Positions 17,501-26,378 of a stretch of DNA of 64,000 bases are shown in pieces; position 1 is the first letter of the stretch, and each line of letters opens with the position of its first letter. Source of the stretch: Acidicapsa dinghuensis (GTDB lineage: Bacteria > Acidobacteriota > Terriglobia > Terriglobales > Acidobacteriaceae); contig NZ_JAGSYH010000002.1 of assembly GCF_025685685.1 (NCBI RefSeq), positions 978,768 through 1,042,767 on the forward strand. Direction: 5' to 3'. Below the pieces are notes generated by a model that saw nothing but the letters and a program-made list of their open reading frames with translations, was not told the origin of the DNA and did not search any database. The position numbers and the translations under genes were made by a program.

Positions 17501-18103
17501 ATGGACAATCTCCCAACTCCACCGAGCCCAGACCATCGATGGACCGTCCAAGGCCCAAACATTCTTTCATCGGATAATTTGGGGCGCATCCAACAAGCAC
17601 TCTCCGAAGATTGGATTGTGGGCGCTCACTTCTACTACTGCGCAGGTCGCGGTGGGGAGCCAATTGCGTTTGACAACTTCGACGCAATGAAGTCACTTAT
17701 AACCGCGTCCAGACCGGGTGATCTCTTCATCCTCTGGTCTATTGCAGAATTGCGTAGAAAGGGCCTTCTCCTGGCCGATTGTCGCCGCCAGCAGTTAGAA
17801 ACGTCGAACGATTCATTGCTTTCAACGGCCGATCTCGCCCGTATCAGGACATACCTCGTCGAATCAAATCTCAACGAAATTCTCTGCATAGTATCCGGAG
17901 AAAACAGCCAGTTAAAGGTGTTTTGGTCTGACTTGGATTCATCGGATTGGGAACCATTCCTCGACGCGTGCAGACACGCGGCAGTCCTTGGCGGTGCTCT
18001 CTGCGTGCTGCCATTCACGAAACTGGACAGTCCCGAGTTTTATCTCGTCAACGCCAAGCGTCCCAACGAAAATGGGGAAACGCCCCTAGGCGGAGCCTAC
18101 TAG
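17501..18103 (+). CDS. Orphan protein of unknown function
   Basis: 200 aa, starts MDNLPTPPSPDHRW. I do not recognise the family. It appears soluble: no signal peptide or membrane segment. Motif-like points are HFYYCAGRGGEPIAF near residue 43, RPGDLFILWS near 71, and a Gly-rich C-terminus. Base composition is less GC-biased than neighbours, and the gene sits between two repeat-rich spacers, so it could be a recent arrival. Codon structure and length support a real gene. Confidence 0.6.
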   Translation: MDNLPTPPSPDHRWTVQGPNILSSDNLGRIQQALSEDWIVGAHFYYCAGRGGEPIAFDNFDAMKSLITASRPGDLFILWSIAELRRKGLLLADCRRQQLETSNDSLLSTADLARIRTYLVESNLNEILCIVSGENSQLKVFWSDLDSSDWEPFLDACRHAAVLGGALCVLPFTKLDSPEFYLVNAKRPNENGETPLGGAY

Positions 18104-18401
18104 TTCGAACCTTGGCAGTTTAGATTTCGAGAAACATCGAGCTGGCTTGATCACCTCTTCTCTCCTTGACAACTAAGGCAATGGAGCCACGCTCTCTCTT
18201 TACCCTCGCTGCCTAGGGTAGACATCTCGGGCAAAGCGACGTCACTGCTTCAGATCGGCAGGCGGGCAACCCGCTTCTGGTGGGCCTATAGCAAAACCAG
18301 AGCCGACGTATCCCGAAGCCACGACTCGAACTCGACGCGACCTACAGACCGTGGCCAGCAATCACAGGAGCTGGAAAGGACACAATAACTCTGGCTTCAC
18401 T
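18104..18401. other. Intergenic spacer with decayed PadR-type promoter
   Basis: No coding frame seen. It contains the promoter relic listed next and a weak GCGGG-CAA-CCCGC hairpin near 18265. No PadR coding sequence follows the relic. Confidence 0.6.
18166..18235 (+). promoter_or_regulatory. Relic copy of the PadR promoter/operator
   Basis: TTGACAACTAAGG, then TACCCT-N8-AGGGTA (18201-18220) and GACATCT...GCAAAG follow the same order and spacing as the region in front of the PadR gene 2.2 kb away. The -35 box and the dyad are kept exactly, but the -10 position reads CGCTCT instead of TACTCT, so it is probably a dead promoter. Confidence 0.75.
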
Positions 18402-20270
18402 CTACTTGTGCAGTTCTACAGAGACGATCTGACCGTCGATGGTCTTGTCTGAGCTTTCAGCGTAGGTGACTTTAGCGGTGAATCCGTTTAAGTCGCGACA
18501 AGGATTCATCTCTTTCTTCGGCTCGAAACCCAGGGCCGAGAGGTCGAGGTTGAAGTAGTCGCTGGAATAAAGGGAGACCGCCGTGGGCTTGCCTGCGATC
18601 TGGACCTGAAGCTCCAGATAGGAAGGCGAGTCGCAATGAACATTGCGGATAGATCCCAGAACGGTGTGCCTCGGTCCTTTCGCTGGTTCGACGGGATGCT
18701 TCGGCGGATTTTCTATAGGAATGACCTTGACGCTTGTGCCAGTGTCGGCAACTGTGGGGAGGTTGGACTGGGACACGAAGGTAGCGCCGGAGGCGCGTGC
18801 TTTACGCATGGAGGCAATGAGTTTCACGCGGTCCTCGATCATCGCGGCCTGATCGGGAGTCTTGGCCAGAGTCCGGGCAAACTGCAGGGTCTGATCGGCC
18901 CGATCGAGTTGGTCGCGCATCATGTACAGGTTGGCGGCATTGAGGCGAAAGTAGAGATTCGTGCGGTCTAGCTGCACAGCCTGTTGGTCGAGGGCCTGGG
19001 CCTCATCGAGACGATCGTGTTTTCTGGCGTACCACGCAGCCAGTTCGTCGTAGGCCGGCGCAAACCTGGGGTTGAGCTGGATGCAGGTACGGAGGCTGCT
19101 TTCAACCTGCTGGCCGACGGATATATCGGAGCTCGACATCGAGAGAGTGGCGAACTGATAGTAGACCAGAAAGTCCTGCGAGTGGAGTTGGACGGCCTCT
19201 GCGTACCACTTGCGCGCGGCTTCGTGGTCTCCGGCAGTCAGCGTCAGGTAACCCATGGTCTCGTGGGGCTCGGGGAGTTTGGGGTCGGCGGCCATGATGG
19301 ATGTGGCCAGTGCCCGCGCCTCGTCGCCGCGGCCCGCATATGCCAGAACATCGGCGCGGCGGCCATCGAACTCGGCTTGGGTCATGGTGCGGACCTTGTA
19401 ACTGGCCGAGTCGATAGGCGCGGCAGCGCTGTTCAAAATAAATTCCTTGTATTGGGCTCCGCGAATGTAATACGCAAGCTGTTTTAGCAGCTCGTTTAGG
19501 TCGCCGAAGGCTTCCTGGGCTGCGACGACCGGATCTTCATGCTGGCTTACGCGGGTCATGTAGTCGCCGATACGATCCTTGCCGCTCTGATGGCCGGTTA
19601 CCTCCAGGTAGTGGGTGAGTGCCCAGGATTCCGCGTAGAAGACTGAGCCCTTTTCTTCCTGGTGGTAATAGGGTGAATTGTGATCGACGCGAAAGAGCGT
19701 GGCAAGGGGAATCAACGATGCCTCGCGCAGATAAAGGATGTCGGCGGCGCTGGGCTCGCCGAGTAGGACTTGCTTGTCATGGAACTCGGTGTTTTGGAAG
19801 AACTCCGCAATACCTTCGTTCAGCCAGAGCGGCATCGAGTCCCCGGCATCGCGGAACTGGAGGTGTGTGTACTCGTGATAAACGGTCGCGTAGGGATGAT
19901 CTTCAGACTCTGCGTCTAGACGGAGCAGGACATAGTTTCGCTCGTTGGTGTTAAGGAAGTATCCGGCCAGATTGAGCTGGCCCTTGGCAATGTATTCCTT
20001 AGGCTCAAAGGTCTGGAACTCTTTCTTGTTGCGCAGGGCAATGATGATGACAGGAGTATCCGGATCGACCTTGGCCCTGGGAAAAAGAGTTTGAAACATC
20101 CAGCGCATGCGCTCGAAGTTGTCGAGAAGATGACGGCCCTGCTTCTCGCCTGCGGCGGTGATTAAGGTAAAGTGCGGGCTGGCGACCTCAATCGGTGGTT
20201 GATCGGCATGGGCGGGCAGACTGCCGAATAGGACGGCAAGCAGACACAGGAACAAAAATGGCGCACGCAT
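18402..20270 (-). CDS. Exported gluzincin-like metallopeptidase with TPR region
   Basis: 622 aa from the second in-frame ATG, which begins a clear signal peptide (MRAPFLFLCLLAVLFGSLPAHA); an upstream ATG would add 18 unlikely residues. A zinc-binding HEYTH at about 132-136 and WLNEGIAEFF about 16 residues later form the HExxH...NEGxxE gluzincin arrangement (DUF1570/MA-clan type). TPR-like helices follow (about 300-500). The last 110 residues form a separate, unrecognised domain with two cysteines. Probably a periplasmic peptidase or a peptidase-like binding protein. Nothing links it functionally to the neighbouring PadR/permease genes. Confidence 0.78.
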   Translation of the reverse strand: MRAPFLFLCLLAVLFGSLPAHADQPPIEVASPHFTLITAAGEKQGRHLLDNFERMRWMFQTLFPRAKVDPDTPVIIIALRNKKEFQTFEPKEYIAKGQLNLAGYFLNTNERNYVLLRLDAESEDHPYATVYHEYTHLQFRDAGDSMPLWLNEGIAEFFQNTEFHDKQVLLGEPSAADILYLREASLIPLATLFRVDHNSPYYHQEEKGSVFYAESWALTHYLEVTGHQSGKDRIGDYMTRVSQHEDPVVAAQEAFGDLNELLKQLAYYIRGAQYKEFILNSAAAPIDSASYKVRTMTQAEFDGRRADVLAYAGRGDEARALATSIMAADPKLPEPHETMGYLTLTAGDHEAARKWYAEAVQLHSQDFLVYYQFATLSMSSSDISVGQQVESSLRTCIQLNPRFAPAYDELAAWYARKHDRLDEAQALDQQAVQLDRTNLYFRLNAANLYMMRDQLDRADQTLQFARTLAKTPDQAAMIEDRVKLIASMRKARASGATFVSQSNLPTVADTGTSVKVIPIENPPKHPVEPAKGPRHTVLGSIRNVHCDSPSYLELQVQIAGKPTAVSLYSSDYFNLDLSALGFEPKKEMNPCRDLNGFTAKVTYAESSDKTIDGQIVSVELHK

Positions 20271-20392
20271 GGCTGTTGCGATGATTGCATTGGTTCGGGG
20301 CGCGGTCAATCCAACGAAAGTCACGGGAAGTTTCCTGCACGAGATGGAGATTTCGACACCTCACGAACTCATGGACGCAAATAGTTCTTCCC

Positions 20393-20447
20393 TTGACAAC
20401 TAGGGTAAAGAAGCCCTACTCTTTCCCTACCCTCGCCGTCTAGGGTA
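20393..20447 (+). promoter_or_regulatory. PadR promoter and operator
   Basis: TTGACA, 18-nt spacer, TACTCT (20417-20422) forms a good sigma-70 promoter. Two dyads overlap it: AGGG-N8-CCCT across the spacer/-10, and TACCCT-N8-AGGGTA just downstream (20428-20447). This is a likely site for PadR autorepression. It is duplicated in decayed form near 18.2 kb. Confidence 0.78.
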
Positions 20448-20472
20448 GACATCTAGAGCAAAGACCAGGCAC

Positions 20473-20799
20473 ATGGCAAAAAACGATCTCCAGGGCGCGC
20501 TCGATCTCCTGATCCTCAAAACCCTCTCGCAGCTCGGTTCCATGCATGGCTACGGAGTAGCCATGCACATCCGCCAGGTCTCCGGCGACCTGCTCATCGT
20601 CGAAGACGGCTCGCTCTACCCCGCCCTGCATCGCATGGAACAAAACAGTTGGGTCCGGGTCACATGGGCCGTCACCGAATACGGACGCAAAGCAAAGTAC
20701 TACGCGCTAACGGCAGCAGGCAAAAAACAACTAGCCGAGCGTGAAAAGAACTGGCAGGACGTAGCCAAAGGCGTGCAGGCAATCCTGCGCTTCGCCTAG
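20473..20799 (+). CDS. PadR family transcriptional regulator
   Basis: 108 aa, single winged-helix domain: LDLLILKTLSQLGSMHGYGV, then DGSLYPALHRME (recognition region) and YYALTAAGKKQL (wing). Typical short PadR. Such genes very commonly precede acidobacterial MacB/FtsX-type permeases and repress them and themselves. The next permease gene starts 86 bp downstream, same strand. The promoter carries PadR-like dyads. Confidence 0.93.
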   Translation: MAKNDLQGALDLLILKTLSQLGSMHGYGVAMHIRQVSGDLLIVEDGSLYPALHRMEQNSWVRVTWAVTEYGRKAKYYALTAAGKKQLAEREKNWQDVAKGVQAILRFA

Positions 20800-20885
20800 A
20801 TTTTTATGTTGTCTTTCGCGCTCCCGGCTTTTCATATCTCGTCGAGCGCATCTCCCGTGAGCTCTGAATTGCATGAGGTGAATAG

Positions 20886-23555
20886 ATGGCCTTGTTTCGG
20901 AGACTTGCAGGTCTTTTCAGCCGCTCCCGCGTAGAGCGCGAGATCGAGCTCGAACTGCGCGAGCACATGCAGATGCGCATCGACGACAGCGTAGCGCAAG
21001 GCATGAGCCGCAAAGAAGCAGAGCGCACTGCGCGTCTCGAATTCGGCAACCCCGCAGCAATGCGTGAGCGAGTCTCCGCTGAAGACGCAGCATTAGGCCT
21101 CGACGGCATCCTGCGCGACGTGCGCTACGCACTGCGCGGCTTCGCAAAAAGCCCCGGCTTTGTTTTCGTAGCCATCGCAACACTTGCACTGGGCATTGGC
21201 GCCAACACGGCGGTCTTTGAGCTGCTGGATGCAGTGCGATTGCGCAGCTTGCCGATCGCGCGCCCGGATGAACTCGCAGAGCTGCGCATCGTTGGCGGAA
21301 ACCACGGAATTGGCATCAACGAGGACAATTACTCGACGTTCACGACCCCGATGTGGCAGGAGATCCGGCGGCATCACGATCCCTTTTCAAGCGTCTTTGC
21401 CTGGCATACCGAAGAGCCGATGGTCGGCAAACTGAGCGAAACGCGGCACGTGCACGGATTGGAAGTAAGCGGCGAGTTCTTCTCTGTGCTCGGCATCCGG
21501 CCGTGGCAGGGGCGCCTGCTCGGGATCCAGGATGAGGGTTCGTGCGAGCTCTCGAAGATCGTTGTCAGTTATCCGTTCTGGAAATCGGAGATGGGCGGCG
21601 CACCCATCACGCCTGAAAGCACGCTGATGGTCAACGGCAAGACGGTGCAGGTGCTGGGCGTGACGCCACCCTCGTTCTTCGGCATGATTGTCGGCCAGCA
21701 GTTTGCCGTCGCGTATCCGACGTGCACGCCCTCGAATCCGCGGCGGGAGTACTTCAAGTACTCGGTTATGGGACGGCTCAAGCCCGGGTGGAACATTGCG
21801 CAGGCCACAGGCTATCTAGCCTCGTTGAGTCCCGGGCTCTTCGCAAGCGTGGCCCCTACGGATTACGACGCCGCGACGATCCAGTTATTCAAGTCATTCA
21901 AGCTGGAGGCGGCCCCGGCAGGTGCAGGAATAAGCCCGCTGCGCGAGCACTATGATTCCTCGCTCAATCTGCTGCTGGCTATCACTGGGTTGGTGCTGCT
22001 GATTGCATGCGCCAACCTGGCCAATCTGATGCTGGCTAGGGCCAGTGTGCGCCAGCGCGAGGTTGCGGTCCGCATCGCGCTGGGCGCAACGCGAGGAAGA
22101 CTGGTGCGGCAGATGCTCATCGAAAGTGGGCTTCTGGCATTGATCGGAGCAGGCTCGGGCATCGTGCTGGCACAGCCGTTGAGCCGGTTGCTGGTGCATT
22201 CGCTCGGCACCAGCCAGTCGCCGATTCAGCTTAACGTTGCGATGGACTGGCGCGTGCTGTTGTTTGCCGCTGCCGTTGCGGCGATCACCTGCATGGTCTT
22301 CGGCACGTTTCCTGCGCTCCGCAGTGCGGGCGTCGATCCCATTACGGCGATTCGTTCCGGAGAGCGCGGCGTCTATGGCAGCCGGGAGCGATTCTCTGTG
22401 CAGCGGACGATGGTCGTGGTGCAGATCGCGATCTCTATGGTGCTGTTGGTCGGCGCATTGCTCTTCGTGCGCAGCTACCGCAATTTGATGACGCTCGATC
22501 CTGGAATGCGTGTGAAAGGCATCACCATTGCCTATTTCGATTGGGACAGCCTGCACATCAAACCCGAAGACCAGGAGGACTTCAAGCGCCAACTGGTGGC
22601 CGAAGTGAAGAGTCTGCCCGGAGTGGAGAATGCGGCGGTGACATCGAATACTCCACTCACAGGACCAACCTGGAGCCACGAAGTGCATGTGGATGGCAAC
22701 GAAGGTTCGATCAGGTTCACATACGTGAGTCCAAGCTACCTTGCCACCATGAACATTCCGCTGTTGACGGGGCGCAACTTCACTGACCAGGACACCAACC
22801 ATGCGCCGTTAGCGGTCATCGTGAACCAGATGTTTATTCGCAGATTTCTTAAAGGACAGCCGTTGGGAAAGATGGTGCGCGTAATGCCGGAGCCGCAGTA
22901 TCCGGAACGCGTGATGCAGGTGATAGGAACAATTCCGGATACGAAGTACAACGACCTACGCATCGCAATGGAGCCAATGGCTTTTGTGCCAGTTGCACAG
23001 ACTCCAGTCACAGCCGATGGACCATGGGCTGCAGTAATGATCGCAGCAACAAATGGTCCTACTGTAATCAATGAGGTGCGCCAGAGGTTTGCGGCGAAAT
23101 ATCCGCAGATGATTCTGCAGTTCGATAACTATGAGCAGGATGTACAGGACACGCTGGTGGGCGACCGCATGATGGCCATGCTTTCAGGATTCTTCGGAGT
23201 GCTGGCAGCGATACTGGTGATCGTCGGCCTTTATGGAGTGCTCTCCTATCTGCTCGCGCAGCGCCGCAACGAAATCGGAATACGCATCGCCCTTGGCGCG
23301 CGTCGTGGGCAGGTAATCGGGCTCGTCATGCGCGACACCGCGAAGATGCTTGCGCTCGGTGTAGCCGCCGGCGTCGTGTTCGCCCTGCTCGCAGGCCACG
23401 CAGCGAGTGCGATGCTCTTCGGGCTGAAAGCCTGGGATCCACTGACTCTGGGCTTCGCTGTGTTGCTGCTGGCAGCAGTAGCCATCGGCGCAAGCTGGTT
23501 CCCGGCCTCACGCGCGTCGAGGCTCGATCCAGCAAAAGCCTTGCGGACGGAGTGA
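20886..23555 (+). CDS. ABC transporter permease, acidobacterial duplicated orphan permease type (copy 1)
   Basis: 889 aa. A cytoplasmic N-terminal helix (about 1-85; REHMQMRIDDSVAQGMSRKEAERTARLEFGN) is characteristic. Then follow a first membrane helix (FVFVAIATLALGIGANTAVF), a MacB-type periplasmic domain, a first FtsX domain of three helices (about 370-490), a second periplasmic domain and a second FtsX domain (about 770-885) ending LDPAKALRTE. There is no ATP-binding domain or nearby ATPase gene, the normal situation for these permeases; their substrate is unknown. The start is set by GAGGTGAATAG before ATG. Head of a tandem pair behind PadR. Confidence 0.92.
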   Translation: MALFRRLAGLFSRSRVEREIELELREHMQMRIDDSVAQGMSRKEAERTARLEFGNPAAMRERVSAEDAALGLDGILRDVRYALRGFAKSPGFVFVAIATLALGIGANTAVFELLDAVRLRSLPIARPDELAELRIVGGNHGIGINEDNYSTFTTPMWQEIRRHHDPFSSVFAWHTEEPMVGKLSETRHVHGLEVSGEFFSVLGIRPWQGRLLGIQDEGSCELSKIVVSYPFWKSEMGGAPITPESTLMVNGKTVQVLGVTPPSFFGMIVGQQFAVAYPTCTPSNPRREYFKYSVMGRLKPGWNIAQATGYLASLSPGLFASVAPTDYDAATIQLFKSFKLEAAPAGAGISPLREHYDSSLNLLLAITGLVLLIACANLANLMLARASVRQREVAVRIALGATRGRLVRQMLIESGLLALIGAGSGIVLAQPLSRLLVHSLGTSQSPIQLNVAMDWRVLLFAAAVAAITCMVFGTFPALRSAGVDPITAIRSGERGVYGSRERFSVQRTMVVVQIAISMVLLVGALLFVRSYRNLMTLDPGMRVKGITIAYFDWDSLHIKPEDQEDFKRQLVAEVKSLPGVENAAVTSNTPLTGPTWSHEVHVDGNEGSIRFTYVSPSYLATMNIPLLTGRNFTDQDTNHAPLAVIVNQMFIRRFLKGQPLGKMVRVMPEPQYPERVMQVIGTIPDTKYNDLRIAMEPMAFVPVAQTPVTADGPWAAVMIAATNGPTVINEVRQRFAAKYPQMILQFDNYEQDVQDTLVGDRMMAMLSGFFGVLAAILVIVGLYGVLSYLLAQRRNEIGIRIALGARRGQVIGLVMRDTAKMLALGVAAGVVFALLAGHAASAMLFGLKAWDPLTLGFAVLLLAAVAIGASWFPASRASRLDPAKALRTE

Positions 23556-23654
23556 CAGATGGGATATTCGGCGGGGAGTGCCCGACGCAACGGATGGCAC
23601 GATCTTATTTCCGAAATGGGTACACACGAAAGTTCGCCTGGTACGAGGTGAGTG

Positions 23655-26327
23655 ATGGCAATGTTTCGCCGCGTGGCGGCACTTTTCCGGCGTAGCCACA
23701 TGGATCGCGAGATTGAAAGCGAGCTTCGCGAACACATGCAGATGCGCATCGACGACGACGTAGCGCAAGGCATGAGCCGCAAAGAAGCAGAGCGTGCTGC
23801 GCGTCTCGAATTCGGCAATCCCACAGCAATGCGCGAGCGCGTCTCGGCTGAAGACACCACTCTCGGCCTCGACAGCATCGTGCGCGATGTACGCTACGCA
23901 TTGCGCGGCTTCGCAAAAAGCCCTGGCTTTGTTCTGGTGGCCATCGCAACGCTGGCGCTCGGCATCGGCGCCAACACTGCGGTCTTTGAGCTGCTCGACG
24001 CGGTACGGCTGCGCAGTCTGCCGGTCGCTCGGCCAGATGAGCTCGCAGAGCTGCGTATTGTTGGTGGCCCTAGTTTCGGCCTCACCGAACGCTACTACGC
24101 AAACTTCACCGTCCCCATGTGGCAGGAGATACAACGGCATCACGATCCGTTCGCCGGAGTCTTTGCCTGGCAGTCCGATGGGTTGACGCTAGGCAAAAAC
24201 CGCGAGGGCCGGCATGTCTCCAGCCTCGAGGTAAGCGGCGATTTCTTCAACGTATTAGGCATCACTCCCTGGCAGGGAAGGCTCATCGGCCCGCAGGATG
24301 AGGCTTCGTGCAAAGCCTGGAAAGCGGTGGTCAGCTACAACTTCTGGCAGTCAGACATGGGCGGAGCGCCGATCACGCCGGAGACTACGCTGGCCGTAGA
24401 AGGCGAAACGGTCAGAGTGCTGGGCGTAACACCTCCGGGCTTCTTCGGCATGATTGTTGGAGACAGATTCGACATTGCTTACCCGATGTGTCCCGGCCCG
24501 AACCCGCGGCGCGATATGTTTATGTATTCCGTGATGGGACGGCTGAAGCCAGGATGGGACCTTGCGAGGGCTTCCGGATATCTCGCATCGTTAAGCCACG
24601 GCCTCTTCGAGAGCACAGCGCCAACGGGTTATAGTGCGAAGCAAACTGAACACTACAAGTCGTTTCGCCTTGAGGCGGTCCCCGCAGGCTCTGGGATCAG
24701 TGCTCTCCGCGAACGGTACGATGCGTCGCTCAGGCTGCTGCTGGCCATCACAGGGCTCGTTCTGTTGATCGCATGTGCAAATCTGGCAAACCTGATGCTC
24801 GCGCGGGCAAGCGTCCGACAACGGGAGATTGCCATCCGCATGGCGCTGGGCGCATCGCGAGGCCGGCTCGTCAGGCAGATGCTTATCGAGAGCGGACTGC
24901 TGGCAGGGATCGGAGCTGGTCTGGGTGTGGCCGTGGCCCAGCCGCTGGCGCGGTTGCTGGTGTTATCGCTGAATACAAGCCAATATGTAATTCAGTTGAA
25001 TGTCCAACCGGACTGGCGCGTGCTACTGTTTGCTGCGGGCGTGGCAGCGCTAACATGCGTGATCTTTGGAACAGCCCCCGCATTGCGAAGCGCCGGAGCC
25101 GATCCCATCGCGGCCATTCGTGCCGGCGAGCGGGGAGTAGTTGGCAATCGCGAGCGGTTCAGCTTGCAGCGACTGATGGTAGTCACTCAAATCGCAGTGT
25201 CAATGGTCCTGCTCGTCGGAGCTCTCCTGTTTGTGCGCAGCTATCGCAACCTCGTCACGTTGAACACCGGTGTGCGGGAAACCGGCATGAGCATTGGCTA
25301 TTTTGGCTTTGAACGCATGAAGATCGCGCCCGAAAACCAGGCAGCGTTCAAGCGGCAGCTCATCGAAGAAATCCGCAATGCTCCCGGTGTGGAGAACGCC
25401 GCAGGAACAACACATATCCTCATGCTCGGCGGAAGCTGGACCCATGGAGTGCATACAGACACCGCGGAGGGATCGAGCAAATTCACATACGTGAGTCCCA
25501 CCTTCTTCAAAACATCCGGCATTCCGCTGCTGACGGGGCGCAGCTTCACTGACATGGACACCAACAACACGCCTTACGTCCTCATCGTGAACCAGACCTT
25601 CATCAAGAAATTTCTTGGCCGTGGCCCGGCGATAGGCGTAAATGTACGCGTCATCCCGGAGCCGGACTATCCCGCGCGCACCTATGAGATCGTAGGCACC
25701 ATCCCGGATACAAAGTATGACGATGATCTGCGCCATGAGACACCTCCCATGGCCTTCGTACCATTGGCGCAGCTGCCCCCGGCAGCAGAGCGATCGTGGG
25801 TTGCAGTCATGATCGCAACCAGTGATACCGCAGCCGCAACCAATGTCGTGCGCCAAAGGATTGCAGCAAAGTACCCGGAAATGTCGATGCAATTCGAAGA
25901 TTTTCAGCAGGACCTGCGCGACAACCTCGTCGGCGACCGCATGATGGCCATGCTTTCGGGATTCTTCGGAGTGCTGGCGGCAATATTGGTGATCGTCGGC
26001 CTCTATGGAGTGCTCTCCTATCTGCTTGCGCAGCGCCGCAACGAAATCGGAATTCGCATCGCATTGGGAGCGCGTCGCGGGCAGGTAATCGGGCTCGTCA
26101 TGCGCGACACCGCGAAGATGCTGGCCCTTGGTGTGGCCATCGGAGCGCTGCTCGCGATCCTCGCCGGACGCGGAGCAAGCGCAATGCTCTTTGGGCTCAA
26201 AGCCTGGGACCCGCTGACTCTGGGCTTCGCAGTGTTGCTCCTGACCGCCGTGGCTGTCGGAGCGAGCCTGCTCCCAGCCTCTCGCGCCGCTCGGCTGGAC
26301 CCGGCAAAAGCATTACGAACCGAGTAA
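23655..26327 (+). CDS. ABC transporter permease, acidobacterial duplicated orphan permease type (copy 2)
   Basis: 890 aa; an adjacent GTG would add one residue. Same architecture as copy 1, from the N-terminal helix (MDREIESELREHMQMRID) to LDPAKALRTE. The two ends are nearly identical to copy 1, including long stretches of identical DNA, while the two periplasmic domains differ more. GAGGTGAGTG precedes the ATG, mirroring the leader of copy 1. This points to tandem duplication with diversification of the external parts. Probably co-transcribed with copy 1 across a 96-bp gap. Confidence 0.92.
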   Translation: MAMFRRVAALFRRSHMDREIESELREHMQMRIDDDVAQGMSRKEAERAARLEFGNPTAMRERVSAEDTTLGLDSIVRDVRYALRGFAKSPGFVLVAIATLALGIGANTAVFELLDAVRLRSLPVARPDELAELRIVGGPSFGLTERYYANFTVPMWQEIQRHHDPFAGVFAWQSDGLTLGKNREGRHVSSLEVSGDFFNVLGITPWQGRLIGPQDEASCKAWKAVVSYNFWQSDMGGAPITPETTLAVEGETVRVLGVTPPGFFGMIVGDRFDIAYPMCPGPNPRRDMFMYSVMGRLKPGWDLARASGYLASLSHGLFESTAPTGYSAKQTEHYKSFRLEAVPAGSGISALRERYDASLRLLLAITGLVLLIACANLANLMLARASVRQREIAIRMALGASRGRLVRQMLIESGLLAGIGAGLGVAVAQPLARLLVLSLNTSQYVIQLNVQPDWRVLLFAAGVAALTCVIFGTAPALRSAGADPIAAIRAGERGVVGNRERFSLQRLMVVTQIAVSMVLLVGALLFVRSYRNLVTLNTGVRETGMSIGYFGFERMKIAPENQAAFKRQLIEEIRNAPGVENAAGTTHILMLGGSWTHGVHTDTAEGSSKFTYVSPTFFKTSGIPLLTGRSFTDMDTNNTPYVLIVNQTFIKKFLGRGPAIGVNVRVIPEPDYPARTYEIVGTIPDTKYDDDLRHETPPMAFVPLAQLPPAAERSWVAVMIATSDTAAATNVVRQRIAAKYPEMSMQFEDFQQDLRDNLVGDRMMAMLSGFFGVLAAILVIVGLYGVLSYLLAQRRNEIGIRIALGARRGQVIGLVMRDTAKMLALGVAIGALLAILAGRGASAMLFGLKAWDPLTLGFAVLLLTAVAVGASLLPASRAARLDPAKALRTE

Positions 26328-26352
26328 AGCAGTCAACCGAATCTCCGCGCTC

Positions 26353-26371
26353 CCATCCTCCGGTAGGATGG
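26353..26371. promoter_or_regulatory. Inverted repeat in front of murQ
   Basis: CCATCCT-CCGGT-AGGATGG, perfect 7-nt arms. It lies 25 nt past the permease stop and 7 nt before the murQ ATG. It may be a weak terminator, an operator of murQ, or a leader hairpin. A TAGGAT hexamer within it could be a -10 box, making murQ nearly leaderless. Confidence 0.5.
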
Positions 26372-26378
26372 TTCCAAC

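Noticed and set aside
21894..22802. 302-aa minus-strand frame inside permease 1
   Set aside because: Antisense to intact FtsX/MacB domains; His/Arg/Gln-rich with no fold pattern.
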